Shown: positions 1 through 5,562, counted from the first letter of the stretch. The stretch is DNA of 11,397 nt from Promethearchaeota archaeon (GCA_030668025.1 DAOUUT010000108.1:1-11397); one strand, 5' to 3'. Numbers and translations are program-made. The notes: generated from the sequence alone by a model not told the origin.

Positions 1-168
1 GACGAAGCAAAAATAAACACTCTAACAGTTATGAGGATGCAAATCCCTTGTTGTGGTGGTTTACTGGGGTTAGCTCAAGAGGCTGCAAAAAGAGCGAAAA
101 GAAAAGTGCCGATAAAGTATATAATAGTAAGCGTTGAAGGGACCATTTTTAAGGAAGAATGGGTATGA
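1..168 (+). CDS. C-terminal fragment of a ferredoxin-like 4Fe-4S protein (partial)
   Basis: An open frame runs from the left edge to TGA at 166-168, giving 55 residues with no start in the window. The visible part contains VMRMQIPCCGGLL at residues 10-22, followed by a KVPIKYIIVSVEG segment. This resembles the C-terminal domain that follows a 4Fe-4S dicluster ferredoxin module in many anaerobe proteins, where a V..MEVPCC.GL motif is typical. The paired cysteines (residues 17-18) could bind a metal or act in redox chemistry; that is inference. The ferredoxin cysteine motifs themselves would lie outside the window. A T-rich tract follows the stop. The family call is from memory of the motif and is moderate; the reading frame is secure. 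Confidence 0.6.
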   Translation, partial: DEAKINTLTVMRMQIPCCGGLLGLAQEAAKRAKRKVPIKYIIVSVEGTIFKEEWV

Positions 169-170
169 AT

Positions 171-198
171 ATATTTTTTATTTTCTTAACTTTTTTTT
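171..198 (+). terminator. T-rich terminator after the ferredoxin-like gene
   Basis: Right after the stop at 166-168 there are runs of six T (174-179), four T and eight T (191-198). Archaeal RNA polymerase can terminate on such T-tracts without a hairpin, and none is visible here. The tract also separates this gene from the convergent HTH_10 gene. Confidence 0.5.
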
Positions 199-218
199 GC
201 TAATATTGAGTTTCTCGT

Positions 219-878
219 TTAGGCTTCAATTATTACTTTCTTTTTAATTATCTTTCTTAACATGACTGATAAAGCTGACTTTGATTTTCCTAGTTCGTTA
301 GCTAACTTTTCTAAAGATATTTTTCTAGGAATTTCAAAAAATCCTGAGGATATTGCCTTGTCCAACACATTGGATTCGAGAAATGTTAACTTATTTTTAT
401 TATCGTCAAGAATATATGGAGAATTACCAATTTTAAGGAGAGTAAAATCTACTGATTTCTGTTCAAAAAGAGTTAACAGCTCATCTATCCTTTCTCTAGT
501 CGATATGAGCCTCCAGAAGGCGTATCCGTCCCTTACTCGCACGGGGAAATTAACTAACACGCCACATTTAATTATAGCATCTAATAAAAATGGGTCCTTT
601 GTTTTTACGTTAAACTTAACTCGATTCTCTTCCTTTTCCAAAATGCTAAAATCAAAAACAGATTTATGGTTTTTAACCTCATCTATTAATAAATCTATAC
701 TATAATGAAAAATCTCAATAATAGAATTTCCAATCGAATTTTCAAAATCGTAAGGAAGAAAGTATTCGATTTCCATTCGAATTTCACGGAATTTCTTGAA
801 AATGTGCGATATCCAAATCTGATCGGGAAATTTAACTTTAATTCTTGCTAAACACGATTTGTGTGAATCCATCGTCAT
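219..878 (-). CDS. Bat-like transcriptional regulator with C-terminal HTH_10 domain
   Basis: A 219-residue cytosolic protein. Residues 164-212 match the bacterio-opsin-activator HTH_10 domain (PF04967 type): LTFLESNVLDKA, then SSGFFEIPRKISLEKLA, then ELGKSKSALSVMLRK, with the typical G-F/Y-F-x-x-P-R turn and a helix-turn-helix. The preceding roughly 150 residues look like the alpha/beta N-terminal region seen in many archaeal HTH_10 proteins (for example VRDGYAFWRLISTRERIDEL at 115-134), which may sense a ligand or mediate dimerisation. Two in-frame ATGs compete: 878 and, two codons later, 872. Neither has a Shine-Dalgarno sequence, and a TTTTAAATT element lies about 20 nt upstream, so a nearly leaderless transcript starting at the second ATG is possible. 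The open frame on the opposite strand (262-705) has no recognisable domain. Target genes are unknown; the gene is divergent from the iron-sulfur flavoprotein, so that is one candidate. Confidence 0.85.
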   Translation of the reverse strand: MTMDSHKSCLARIKVKFPDQIWISHIFKKFREIRMEIEYFLPYDFENSIGNSIIEIFHYSIDLLIDEVKNHKSVFDFSILEKEENRVKFNVKTKDPFLLDAIIKCGVLVNFPVRVRDGYAFWRLISTRERIDELLTLFEQKSVDFTLLKIGNSPYILDDNKNKLTFLESNVLDKAISSGFFEIPRKISLEKLANELGKSKSALSVMLRKIIKKKVIIEA

Positions 879-960
879 TAGTAGTTAAGTAGAATTTAAA
901 ACATTTGTTAGAATAACAATGATTAATAATAAATAAATAAAGAAATTTGTAATATTAATT

Positions 961-1560
961 ATGGAGGAGAATAAGAACCTACTGTTGGGAATCTGTGGAA
1001 GCCCAAGAAAACAAGGAACAGATTTTGCCGTTCAGTACGCACTACATTATGCTGCAGAAAAATTTAGTTTTGACACTGAGTATTGGACAGTAATGGGAAA
1101 AGAAATCAAATTTTGTATACATTGCAATTATTGCGTTAGAGAAAAAAAAGGCTGCGTCCATAAAGATGATATTCAAGAGCTTTATCCTAAATTAGAAGAA
1201 GCAAAATACTTAATTTTTGGCACTCCCGTATTTCAAGGAAATCTTTCGGGGCAACTTAAAACAATATTAGATCGTTGTCGTGGATTAGTCGCCAAAAATC
1301 CGAATGTTTTTAAAGGGAAATATGGTACAGCTCTTGCGGTAGGGGGTGATCGAAGCGGGGGGCAAGAAATTGCGATAAGAAGCATTCTAGATTTCTACCA
1401 ACAAAATCATATGGTTTCAGTATCAGGAGGCGCGTTCGGAGCGAATTTGGGCGCTTCATTATGGAGTAACGATAAAGGTAAGGAAGGCGTTCAAAACGAT
1501 GAAGAAGGGTTAAGAACAATTAGAAAAGTTATAAAAAGATTAGCAGAGCTTAAAAAATAA
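961..1560 (+). CDS. Iron-sulfur flavoprotein, NADPH-dependent FMN reductase family
   Basis: A 199-residue flavodoxin-fold protein. The N-terminal strand LLLGICGSPRKQGT (residues 7-20) is the FMN phosphate-binding loop, and YLIFGTPVFQGNLSGQLKT (about 82-100) is the flavin-binding loop with the family's GTPV/Y pattern. Between them, cysteines 52, 55, 58 and 65 form C-x2-C-x2-C-x6-C, the compact 4Fe-4S motif of archaeal iron-sulfur flavoproteins (Isf). In known family members this cluster relays electrons between ferredoxin and FMN, and reduction of O2 or peroxide has been proposed. The ATG is preceded by AT-rich DNA without a ribosome-binding site; an AATAAATA element lies about 26 nt upstream, suggesting a leaderless transcript. 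The gene converges with the glutaredoxin-like gene only 13 nt downstream. The family assignment is strong; the physiological substrate is not visible. Confidence 0.9.
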   Translation: MEENKNLLLGICGSPRKQGTDFAVQYALHYAAEKFSFDTEYWTVMGKEIKFCIHCNYCVREKKGCVHKDDIQELYPKLEEAKYLIFGTPVFQGNLSGQLKTILDRCRGLVAKNPNVFKGKYGTALAVGGDRSGGQEIAIRSILDFYQQNHMVSVSGGAFGANLGASLWSNDKGKEGVQNDEEGLRTIRKVIKRLAELKK

Positions 1561-1573
1561 AATTTAAAAAAAA

Positions 1574-1870
1574 TTATTTAACTCCAAATAATTTCTTAGC
1601 TTCTTTTTCTCTGAGTCCTGAAATTCCCCAGAGCTCTTTGAACCAATATTTTCCATTCATTATTACAACAGGCGTATTTACGATGCACCCATCGGCGTCA
1701 CAGAAAGTTTTTAGAAAATTATCGTCGTGTAGTAGCTGTTGAACGAATTCGTCGTCGTTTATATCTCGTTCAATGTATTTAACATCGTATTTTTTTAACC
1801 AGTCAACTAATTCATGGCACCTGGAACAGTCTTCTTTTGTAATAACAATAGGTATTTGCATTTTACTCAT
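1574..1870 (-). CDS. Glutaredoxin-like thiol-redox protein
   Basis: A 98-residue single-domain protein of glutaredoxin/thioredoxin fold. A first strand PIVITKEDC leads into the active-site CSRC (cysteines 15 and 18), followed by a helix, a second strand KYIERDIND (31-39) and the cis-proline TPVVIMNG (Pro67). These are the standard landmarks of the fold. Unusual are two more cysteines, 57 and 62 (CDADGC), just before the cis-proline, which could form a second disulfide or a metal site. No glutathione-binding residues are obvious, so it may work with the reductases elsewhere in this window; that is inference. ATG at 1870 is chosen, but ATG three codons downstream (1861) is possible. No ribosome-binding site sits at normal distance. 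Two GAAGGTGA repeats lie upstream. The gene is convergent with the iron-sulfur flavoprotein. Confidence 0.8.
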   Translation of the reverse strand: MSKMQIPIVITKEDCSRCHELVDWLKKYDVKYIERDINDDEFVQQLLHDDNFLKTFCDADGCIVNTPVVIMNGKYWFKELWGISGLREKEAKKLFGVK

Positions 1871-1886
1871 AATAATTATAAAATAC

Positions 1887-1914
1887 TCACCTTCAATAAA
1901 AAAAGTTCACCTTC
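1887..1914 (-). repeat. Two direct copies of GAAGGTGA upstream of the glutaredoxin-like gene
   Basis: On the minus strand GAAGGTGA occurs twice, at 1907-1914 and 1887-1894, exactly 20 bp apart, about two helical turns. They lie 17-44 bp upstream of the start at 1870. Each contains the GGTGA of an anti-16S match, but they are too far from the ATG for normal initiation. They may be binding sites for a regulator; that is speculative. Confidence 0.3.
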
Positions 1915-1972
1915 TAATCTATAAATTAAATGAGGAGATATATGATAACAAATCGGTTTTCCACTAAGATTT

Positions 1973-1980
1973 TTTATAAA
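1973..1980 (+). promoter_or_regulatory. TATA box for the two-helix membrane protein gene
   Basis: TTTATAAA, a near-consensus archaeal TATA box. Transcription would begin about 26 nt downstream (near 2003), leaving a leader of roughly 27 nt before the ATG at 2030. The leader carries a good ribosome-binding site, GGATGTGAT at 2018-2026, which differs from GGAGGTGAT at one base. Confidence 0.6.
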
Positions 1981-2029
1981 TCATATTATCTTATCAAAAA
2001 GTAAATAAAATGTATTTGGATGTGATTAT

Positions 2030-2476
2030 ATGTTAAGATTGAAAAAATCAAATGTAGTAAAAAGAGTGAAGAGTGCGCATTTTATCGGTAGACAATTATC
2101 TCGATTAAAATTAGGGCAATCTTATTACACGATTATTGTATCCAGCGTGAGTGCGATTTCATTAATTTCTTTAGCTTTTGAGATAACAATTTGGATGTTA
2201 ATAGCTGCGTTTCCAATTATATTGCTTGGTACATTCGTAATTGGTTATTTTATGGATATATATAACATTAACACTATGGATAAACTGAAAGCTAATGAAA
2301 TAGGTAATCGATATCTTACTACGAGCGATATGAAGGGCCAAGAATTTCAACTTTTACAAACGGAGATCGTTCTTGAAGCGTTAAAGGCTATCCAAGAAGA
2401 GCGCCAATTGGATCCCAAAGATTTATTAAAAAAGTATGACCTTTATTTTAGGAAGTGGAAAGCCCCCTACAAATGA
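2030..2476 (+). CDS. Small membrane protein of unknown function with two transmembrane helices
   Basis: A 148-residue protein that I do not recognise. The first 30 residues are strongly basic (LRLKKSNVVKRVKS and later RQLSRLKLGQ). Two hydrophobic stretches follow, about residues 32-50 and 53-76, separated by a very short turn (FEIT), giving a helical hairpin in the membrane. The C-terminal 70 residues are soluble, charged and probably helical, ending KYDLYFRKWKAPYK. With basic residues at the N-terminus, both ends are predicted on the cytoplasmic side. It has its own TATA box and a strong ribosome-binding site (2018-2026) three nt before the ATG. It converges with the longin-GTPase gene with a 41-nt gap. 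No motif suggests an enzymatic role. Confidence 0.75.
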   Translation: MLRLKKSNVVKRVKSAHFIGRQLSRLKLGQSYYTIIVSSVSAISLISLAFEITIWMLIAAFPIILLGTFVIGYFMDIYNINTMDKLKANEIGNRYLTTSDMKGQEFQLLQTEIVLEALKAIQEERQLDPKDLLKKYDLYFRKWKAPYK

Positions 2477-2517
2477 GAAAAGCTAAGTGTTAGATTGGTA
2501 ATTTTACGAGTGAAGAT

Positions 2518-3561
2518 CTAAATTATTTGTTTCAACAACCAACGAATTGCTTCAATAATTTTTTCATTCTCGTTAAGTACATCAATAGAGAAATATTCCA
2601 TAAGAAGCCCACACTCCGTCAATTCATCCATATCAAAATTCTCATAAATCAAATCGGGAGTTATTTCTTCATTATCGTAAAATTTGTTGCCAATAATGAG
2701 TACAGGCATAAAATCTCCCTTATCTAAGCATCGGTTTAAAACTAATCGAAACATTTCGATAGTTTCTTTGATCGAGTCTTTATTGGACGCGTTAAAGATT
2801 AAAATGAAGCCTTGAGCATTATCCAAACAATCTTCATATAGCTTTACGATTTTTCCATCTGTATCATCTTCAATACATTCGTACGTTAAGATTTCGATGT
2901 TATCAATTAAAAAGTCATAAATTTTATTGGCTAAATCTCTTTTCTTTGCGCTGTTCTTATATTGAAGGAATTGTATAACCTCTAAATTCTTTACCAAAGT
3001 GGTCTTTCCTGCTTTTTCTGGACCAAAAACGAAAACTTTCTTTAAGTCTTCTTTAGCTAATAAATGAGAAGTTATGTTTATTTGGGGGGTCATTTTTTCA
3101 AGATATCTGTTAAAAATGTTCAAGAAATCTTTTTTAAATTTTTTCGAAGCTAAGCCTAGTACACTTTTTTTATTTGTGCGATCTTTGTGACTGTGAAGAA
3201 GTTCTGTAAGACCATTAATATTTTTAAGCTCAGAAGCAAACACTTCGAGATCTGGAGTTTTAGATAACAAATAATTATAAACATCAGTAATTTCATCTTT
3301 AAAATAAGCCGCTCTGATCATATATGTTATCATTAGCAATTCTTTTCCACCCCGAGCGTATTCTGAATCGATATAAAAAATGTGATTAATGGTTTGGTGT
3401 TTTCGGAACGTAAACACAAAATTTCCCTCTTCATCACTGAATTCCAGAATTCTTCCTAAATCAGGGTGCTCTTTAGAATTTAATGTGGAATTACAATAAA
3501 GCGTATTTGGTCCGAGAATAGTATCGAAATACGACACGCAAAGGATAGAATCTTTAGACAT
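2518..3561 (-). CDS. Longin-like domain fused to a degenerate Arf/Rag-like small GTPase
   Basis: A 347-residue cytosolic protein. Residues 5-125 look like a longin-type domain: ILCVSYFDTILGPNTLY (6-22) has the F-x(n)-LGP pattern seen near the N-terminus of longin proteins such as NPRL2/folliculin. Residues about 126-172 form a charged linker. Residues 174-347 are a Ras-superfamily G domain with an intact P-loop, G-PEKA-GKT (180-187). The domain continues with NAQGFILIFNASNKDS (248-263), matching the strand after switch II in Arf-like GTPases, and LIIGNKFYD (288-296), matching G4. Other G motifs deviate: switch II reads YECIEDDTDG where DxGGQ is expected, G4 is NKFYD instead of NKxD, and G5 is SID instead of SA(K/L). 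Longin-GTPase combinations are typical of Asgard archaea. It is divergent from the HEAT-repeat gene. A minus-strand TATA-like AATATATTTG lies near 3596. Confidence 0.8.
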   Translation of the reverse strand: MSKDSILCVSYFDTILGPNTLYCNSTLNSKEHPDLGRILEFSDEEGNFVFTFRKHQTINHIFYIDSEYARGGKELLMITYMIRAAYFKDEITDVYNYLLSKTPDLEVFASELKNINGLTELLHSHKDRTNKKSVLGLASKKFKKDFLNIFNRYLEKMTPQINITSHLLAKEDLKKVFVFGPEKAGKTTLVKNLEVIQFLQYKNSAKKRDLANKIYDFLIDNIEILTYECIEDDTDGKIVKLYEDCLDNAQGFILIFNASNKDSIKETIEMFRLVLNRCLDKGDFMPVLIIGNKFYDNEEITPDLIYENFDMDELTECGLLMEYFSIDVLNENEKIIEAIRWLLKQII

Positions 3562-3682
3562 GGCAATAAAAAAGTAAATAATTCTTATTTCAAATATATT
3601 AAAGACATGATTAGTTTTATATCAAATGATTTTAATCTAAAAATTCAAGTATAATAACTATTTTTATGAGTAAATTTAATAA

Positions 3683-3690
3683 TTTATAAA
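3683..3690 (+). promoter_or_regulatory. TATA box for the HEAT-repeat gene
   Basis: TTTATAAA. The expected transcription start, about 26 nt downstream near 3712, lies after the in-frame GTG at 3707 and before the ATG at 3728, so it supports the ATG as the real start. Confidence 0.55.
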
Positions 3691-3727
3691 AATCAAATTT
3701 TAATGTGTGTACTATCTTTCTTACTTA

Positions 3728-4195
3728 ATGAATTCTAATACTTCTAATGATAGAGATATTGAGTACGATCTCGCTTTGAAAAATTTATTTCATGGAGAGA
3801 TAATGGAACGCGCTTCTGCTGCTAGACTGATTGGGCGTTTTAAAGATGGAAGAGCCACAAATTTATTGGCGAGAGCTTTAAGATTAGAAAAAGACCCTAT
3901 TGTCATAAACAGAATAATAGAAGCAATGGGTGAAATTAAAAACGCGAAAGCTACTATGCGAATTGTAGAGCTATTAAAAAAAGAGCTCGAAAAACCAGAA
4001 GACGAGCAGGATAAAACTCGTTTATTCTTAATTATTGAAAGTTTGATGAAGATCGGAGATAAGAGAGCTTTAGAACATTTAGGTATTCTTTTATCTTCGT
4101 GTGATAACGATATTAGAAAGCTCACAGAAAGTGCTTACGAGTGTATAGACCCAAATTGGAAAGTAAACATAGTAAAAAGTAATAAATCTAATTAA
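3728..4195 (+). CDS. HEAT-repeat (armadillo-like) scaffold protein
   Basis: A 155-residue alpha-helical protein when started at the ATG. Helical pairs of HEAT/PBS-lyase type are visible at about residues 28-52 (ERASAARLIGRFKDGRATNL), 56-86 (NRIIEAMGEIKNAKATMRIV) and 96-125 (ESLMKIGDKRALEHLGILL), with a shorter last unit at 126-141 ending ECIDP. Each unit has the pattern A/I-x-x-x-x-x-G-x-x-x-x-x-x-A-x-x-x-L. Such proteins bind other proteins; there is no catalytic residue to point to. An upstream GTG at 3707 would add seven residues, but the TATA box position argues against it. The gene is divergent from the longin-GTPase gene and lies 41 nt before the glutaredoxin-FTR pair, so partial co-transcription with the latter is possible. 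The partner is unknown. Confidence 0.75.
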   Translation: MNSNTSNDRDIEYDLALKNLFHGEIMERASAARLIGRFKDGRATNLLARALRLEKDPIVINRIIEAMGEIKNAKATMRIVELLKKELEKPEDEQDKTRLFLIIESLMKIGDKRALEHLGILLSSCDNDIRKLTESAYECIDPNWKVNIVKSNKSN

Positions 4196-4236
4196 AATAA
4201 TTCAAAATTATTAAACAAATATATAAGGCGAAAAAA

Positions 4237-4554
4237 ATGTTCCCAGAATTTATAGAAAAACTTGCACAAGAAGTTGATGGGGCAGACAATGCTCACGATG
4301 TAATGATCTTTACGCTTTCTACTTGTATGTGGTGCAAGAAATGCAAAACTCTTTTAAAAGACAAGAATGTAAAGTATAGATATGTCGATCTAGATCAAAT
4401 CGATCCAGGCGAAAAAATAAAATTATTAAAATACGTAAGAGAGAAATACAAACCAGACAGAATCGCCTATCCCTTTCTCGTTTGCGACGATAAATTTGTT
4501 ATCGGATATGATCCAAATAAATACGAAGAATTATTGAGACCCGGAGGAAATTAA
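4237..4554 (+). CDS. Glutaredoxin/NrdH-like partner of ferredoxin:thioredoxin reductase
   Basis: A 105-residue thioredoxin-fold protein. An N-terminal helix (about 2-15) precedes strand DVMIFTLSTC, the active site CMWC (cysteines 30 and 33) with a third cysteine at 36 (CMWCKKC), then KYRYVDLDQID (46-56), and a cis-proline segment AYPFLVCDD (Pro79, Cys83). The gene ends at 4554 and the FTR catalytic subunit starts one nt later at 4556, so the two are translationally coupled; the FTR ribosome-binding site (GGAGG, 4543-4547) lies inside this gene's last codons. Adjacent Grx and FTRc genes occur in several anaerobic archaea, and the natural inference is that FTRc reduces the CMWC disulfide with electrons from ferredoxin. 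Cys36 and Cys83 are extra cysteines whose roles are unclear. The gene has only a weak AAGG upstream of its ATG. Confidence 0.85.
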   Translation: MFPEFIEKLAQEVDGADNAHDVMIFTLSTCMWCKKCKTLLKDKNVKYRYVDLDQIDPGEKIKLLKYVREKYKPDRIAYPFLVCDDKFVIGYDPNKYEELLRPGGN

Positions 4555-4555
4555 G

Positions 4556-4921
4556 ATGGACATGGAAACTAAAGAAGGAATGAAAGAGTACGTACAGATT
4601 GTCAGTCAAAAAAATGATTGGATTTTAAATAAAGATCAAGTCACATTTGAAGATTTAATTGATGGTTTAGTAGAAAATAAGAAAAAATACGGCTATCAAT
4701 CTTGTCCCTGTCGTCTTGCTTCAGGTAATAGAGATTTGGATAGAGATCTAATTTGCCCATGTAATTATGCCCCTGACGATGTGAAGGAATTTGGTGCTTG
4801 TTATTGCAACTTGTATCTACGTTCAGACTTTTACGAGACAATAAATACAGAATATGTAAGCATTCCGGAAAGGAGACCTATTGAAAAAGAGGAAGCAGTT
4901 TTAGAATACTTTAATAAATAA
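4556..4921 (+). CDS. Ferredoxin:thioredoxin reductase catalytic subunit (FTRc)
   Basis: A 121-residue protein with the diagnostic three Cys-x-Cys pairs: CPC at 50-52, CPC at 67-69 and CYC at 82-84. By correspondence with the cyanobacterial and plant enzyme, Cys50, 67, 69 and 82 should bind the 4Fe-4S cluster and Cys52 and Cys84 form the active disulfide. The enzyme takes single electrons from ferredoxin to reduce a protein disulfide, probably in the glutaredoxin encoded just upstream. Differences from plants: spacing is CPC-x14-CPC-x12-CYC instead of x16 and x8, and Tyr83 stands where the plant enzyme has its catalytic His. No FTR variable subunit is encoded in the window, as is usual outside oxygenic phototrophs. 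ATG 4556 is chosen over 4562 because GGAGG at 4543-4547 is eight nt upstream. Confidence 0.92.
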   Translation: MDMETKEGMKEYVQIVSQKNDWILNKDQVTFEDLIDGLVENKKKYGYQSCPCRLASGNRDLDRDLICPCNYAPDDVKEFGACYCNLYLRSDFYETINTEYVSIPERRPIEKEEAVLEYFNK

Positions 4922-4937
4922 ATTATATTAGTTTTAA

Positions 4938-4972
4938 CATTTTTTCTTTCTTTTTGTGTTTAACCACAAAAA
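4938..4972 (+). terminator. T-rich terminator and hairpin after FTRc
   Basis: The stretch after FTRc has T-runs at 4941-4946 and 4951-4955, adequate for archaeal termination. It overlaps a perfect 8-bp inverted repeat, TTTTTGTG (4951-4958) and CACAAAAA (4965-4972), with a 6-nt loop. The hairpin has no T-run after it on the plus strand, so its role in termination is uncertain. Confidence 0.45.
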
Positions 4973-5152
4973 TAATAAGATTACACCAAAAATTCCTATA
5001 AAAAAATTTCAGATTCTTGTTTTACTAAACGGAATCAAAAATAGGTTTTGAAAAACTCTTTATTAAATCGAGATGGTTTTTGATTAATTTGATACAAATA
5101 CTTAAAATATGAAGAATAGAGAATGACTACTCTTCATTATTACTTTTTCCTC

Positions 5153-5203
5153 TATTGATCAATACACAATTTATTGATCATCGATACACACTAAAAATAC
5201 ACA
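5153..5203 (+). promoter_or_regulatory. Operator-like cluster of TATTGATCA and ATACACA repeats
   Basis: TATTGATCA occurs at 5153-5161 and 5172-5180, 19 bp apart, about two helical turns. The first copy is part of a perfect 12-bp palindrome, TATTGATCAATA (5153-5164). ATACACA follows each copy (5162-5168 and 5184-5190) and occurs a third time at 5197-5203. The cluster ends five bp before the TATA box at 5208, the usual place for an archaeal activator or repressor site. The bound protein is unknown. Confidence 0.5.
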
Positions 5204-5207
5204 AACA

Positions 5208-5216
5208 TTTAAATAT
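5208..5216 (+). promoter_or_regulatory. TATA box for the microprotein genes
   Basis: TTTAAATAT. The predicted start of transcription, near 5236, gives an A-rich leader of about 55 nt that ends in the strong ribosome-binding site GGAGGA at 5281-5286. Confidence 0.55.
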
Positions 5217-5293
5217 GAAAAAAATAATATATTAATTAGAAACAAAAAAATAATAAAAAATAATAATAAAAAAACAATTTGGAGGAAATAAAA

Positions 5294-5380
5294 ATGACCT
5301 ATAATAAAAAACCAGCAATAAAAGATGTTAAATGCAAGATATATTCCCAAGTCTTAACAAATACTTTTGTAAACTACTAA
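5294..5380 (+). CDS. Microprotein copy 1 (28 residues), family not recognised
   Basis: A 28-codon gene, ATG 5294 to TAA 5378-5380, with GGAGGA seven nt upstream, the best class of ribosome-binding site in the window. The peptide begins MTYNKKPAIKDVK, has Cys14, and continues KIYSQVLTN with a variable end TFVNY. It is basic (five Lys, one Asp). Residues 9-21 would form an amphipathic helix with Ile9, Val12, Ile16 and Val20 on one face. It has no signal peptide or transmembrane stretch. The paralogue at 5461-5547 shares 20 of 28 residues, and synonymous differences at codons 16, 17, 19 and 20 show that the protein, not just the DNA, is kept. I do not know the function. Possibilities are a regulatory or structural microprotein; nothing nearby suggests a modified peptide or a hydrophobic toxin. 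Confidence 0.75.
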   Translation: MTYNKKPAIKDVKCKIYSQVLTNTFVNY

Positions 5381-5390
5381 ATATAAAATA

Positions 5391-5404
5391 TTTTTTTATA
5401 ATTT
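5391..5404 (+). promoter_or_regulatory. T-run and TATA-like element between the two microprotein genes
   Basis: Seven T (5391-5397) run into TTTATAATTT (5395-5404). The run could partly terminate the first transcript, and the TATA-like element could start a separate transcript near 5425 with a leader ending in the second GGAGGA. Both readings are inference from composition. Confidence 0.35.
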
Positions 5405-5460
5405 CTATTTACACAATAAAAAACACAATAAAAAAAAATAAAAAATTGGAGGAAAAAAAA

Positions 5461-5547
5461 ATGAGCTATAATAAAAAACCAACAATAAAAGATGTTAAAT
5501 ATAAGATTTACTCCCAGGTTTTAACAAATTCTTATATAAGTCGCTAA
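5461..5547 (+). CDS. Microprotein copy 2 (28 residues), paralogue of copy 1
   Basis: ATG 5461 to TAA 5545-5547, with GGAGGA at 5448-5453, again seven nt before the start. The peptide begins MSYNKKPTIKDVK, has Tyr14 where copy 1 has Cys, keeps KIYSQVLTN, and ends SYISR. The frame is open further upstream to 5332, but that part runs out of frame through copy 1 and lacks a ribosome-binding site, so the true start is 5461. Conservation is concentrated in residues 3-23; the last five residues have all changed. Because Cys14 is not shared, thiol chemistry is not the common function even though redox operons lie on both sides. A hairpin terminator follows 15 nt after the stop, closing the transcription unit. 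Confidence 0.8.
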   Translation: MSYNKKPTIKDVKYKIYSQVLTNSYISR

Positions 5548-5562
5548 AATTTTAAAGAGAAT

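Larger units (their letters stand above)
4922..5280. other. 359-bp non-coding region between FTRc and the microproteins
   Basis: No open frame with a ribosome-binding site is seen on either strand. It holds a T-rich terminator (4938-4955) after FTRc and an 8-bp inverted repeat, TTTTTGTG/CACAAAAA, at 4951-4972. Then come about 180 bp of AT-rich DNA in which I see nothing definite, then the repeat-rich operator-like segment at 5153-5203 and a TATA box at 5208-5216. A-rich leader DNA fills the rest. Confidence 0.6.
5281..5547 (+). repeat. Tandem duplication of a ribosome-binding site plus 28-codon gene
   Basis: Two units, 5281-5380 and 5448-5547, each consist of GGAGGA, a 7-nt A-rich spacer and a 28-codon open frame. 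The frames match at 72 of 87 positions by direct count, with no gaps. The units are 167 bp apart and separated by 67 bp of AT-rich DNA. Similarity extends a few bases upstream (AATTTGGAGGA against AATTGGAGGA). Confidence 0.85.

Noticed and set aside
262..705. 147-codon plus-strand open frame
   Set aside because: It lies opposite the HTH_10 regulator, has no domain or ribosome-binding site, and its composition is a mirror of the real gene.
1942..2004. 20-codon frame with GAGGAG four nt before its ATG
   Set aside because: The ribosome-binding site is good, but the frame is very short, overlaps the TATA box of the next gene, and has no promoter at a suitable distance.
5033..5085. 9-bp inverted repeat AATCAAAAA/TTTTTGATT with a 35-bp spacer
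   Set aside because: Repeats of this length are expected by chance in DNA this AT-rich, and no other feature supports a role.
5104..5145. 11-codon minus-strand frame after AGAGGA upstream of the microproteins
   Set aside because: Too short to call, and it overlaps nothing conserved that I can see.
5332..5460. N-terminal extension of microprotein copy 2
   Set aside because: It runs out of frame through copy 1 and through poly-A leader DNA; the GGAGGA before 5461 marks the real start.
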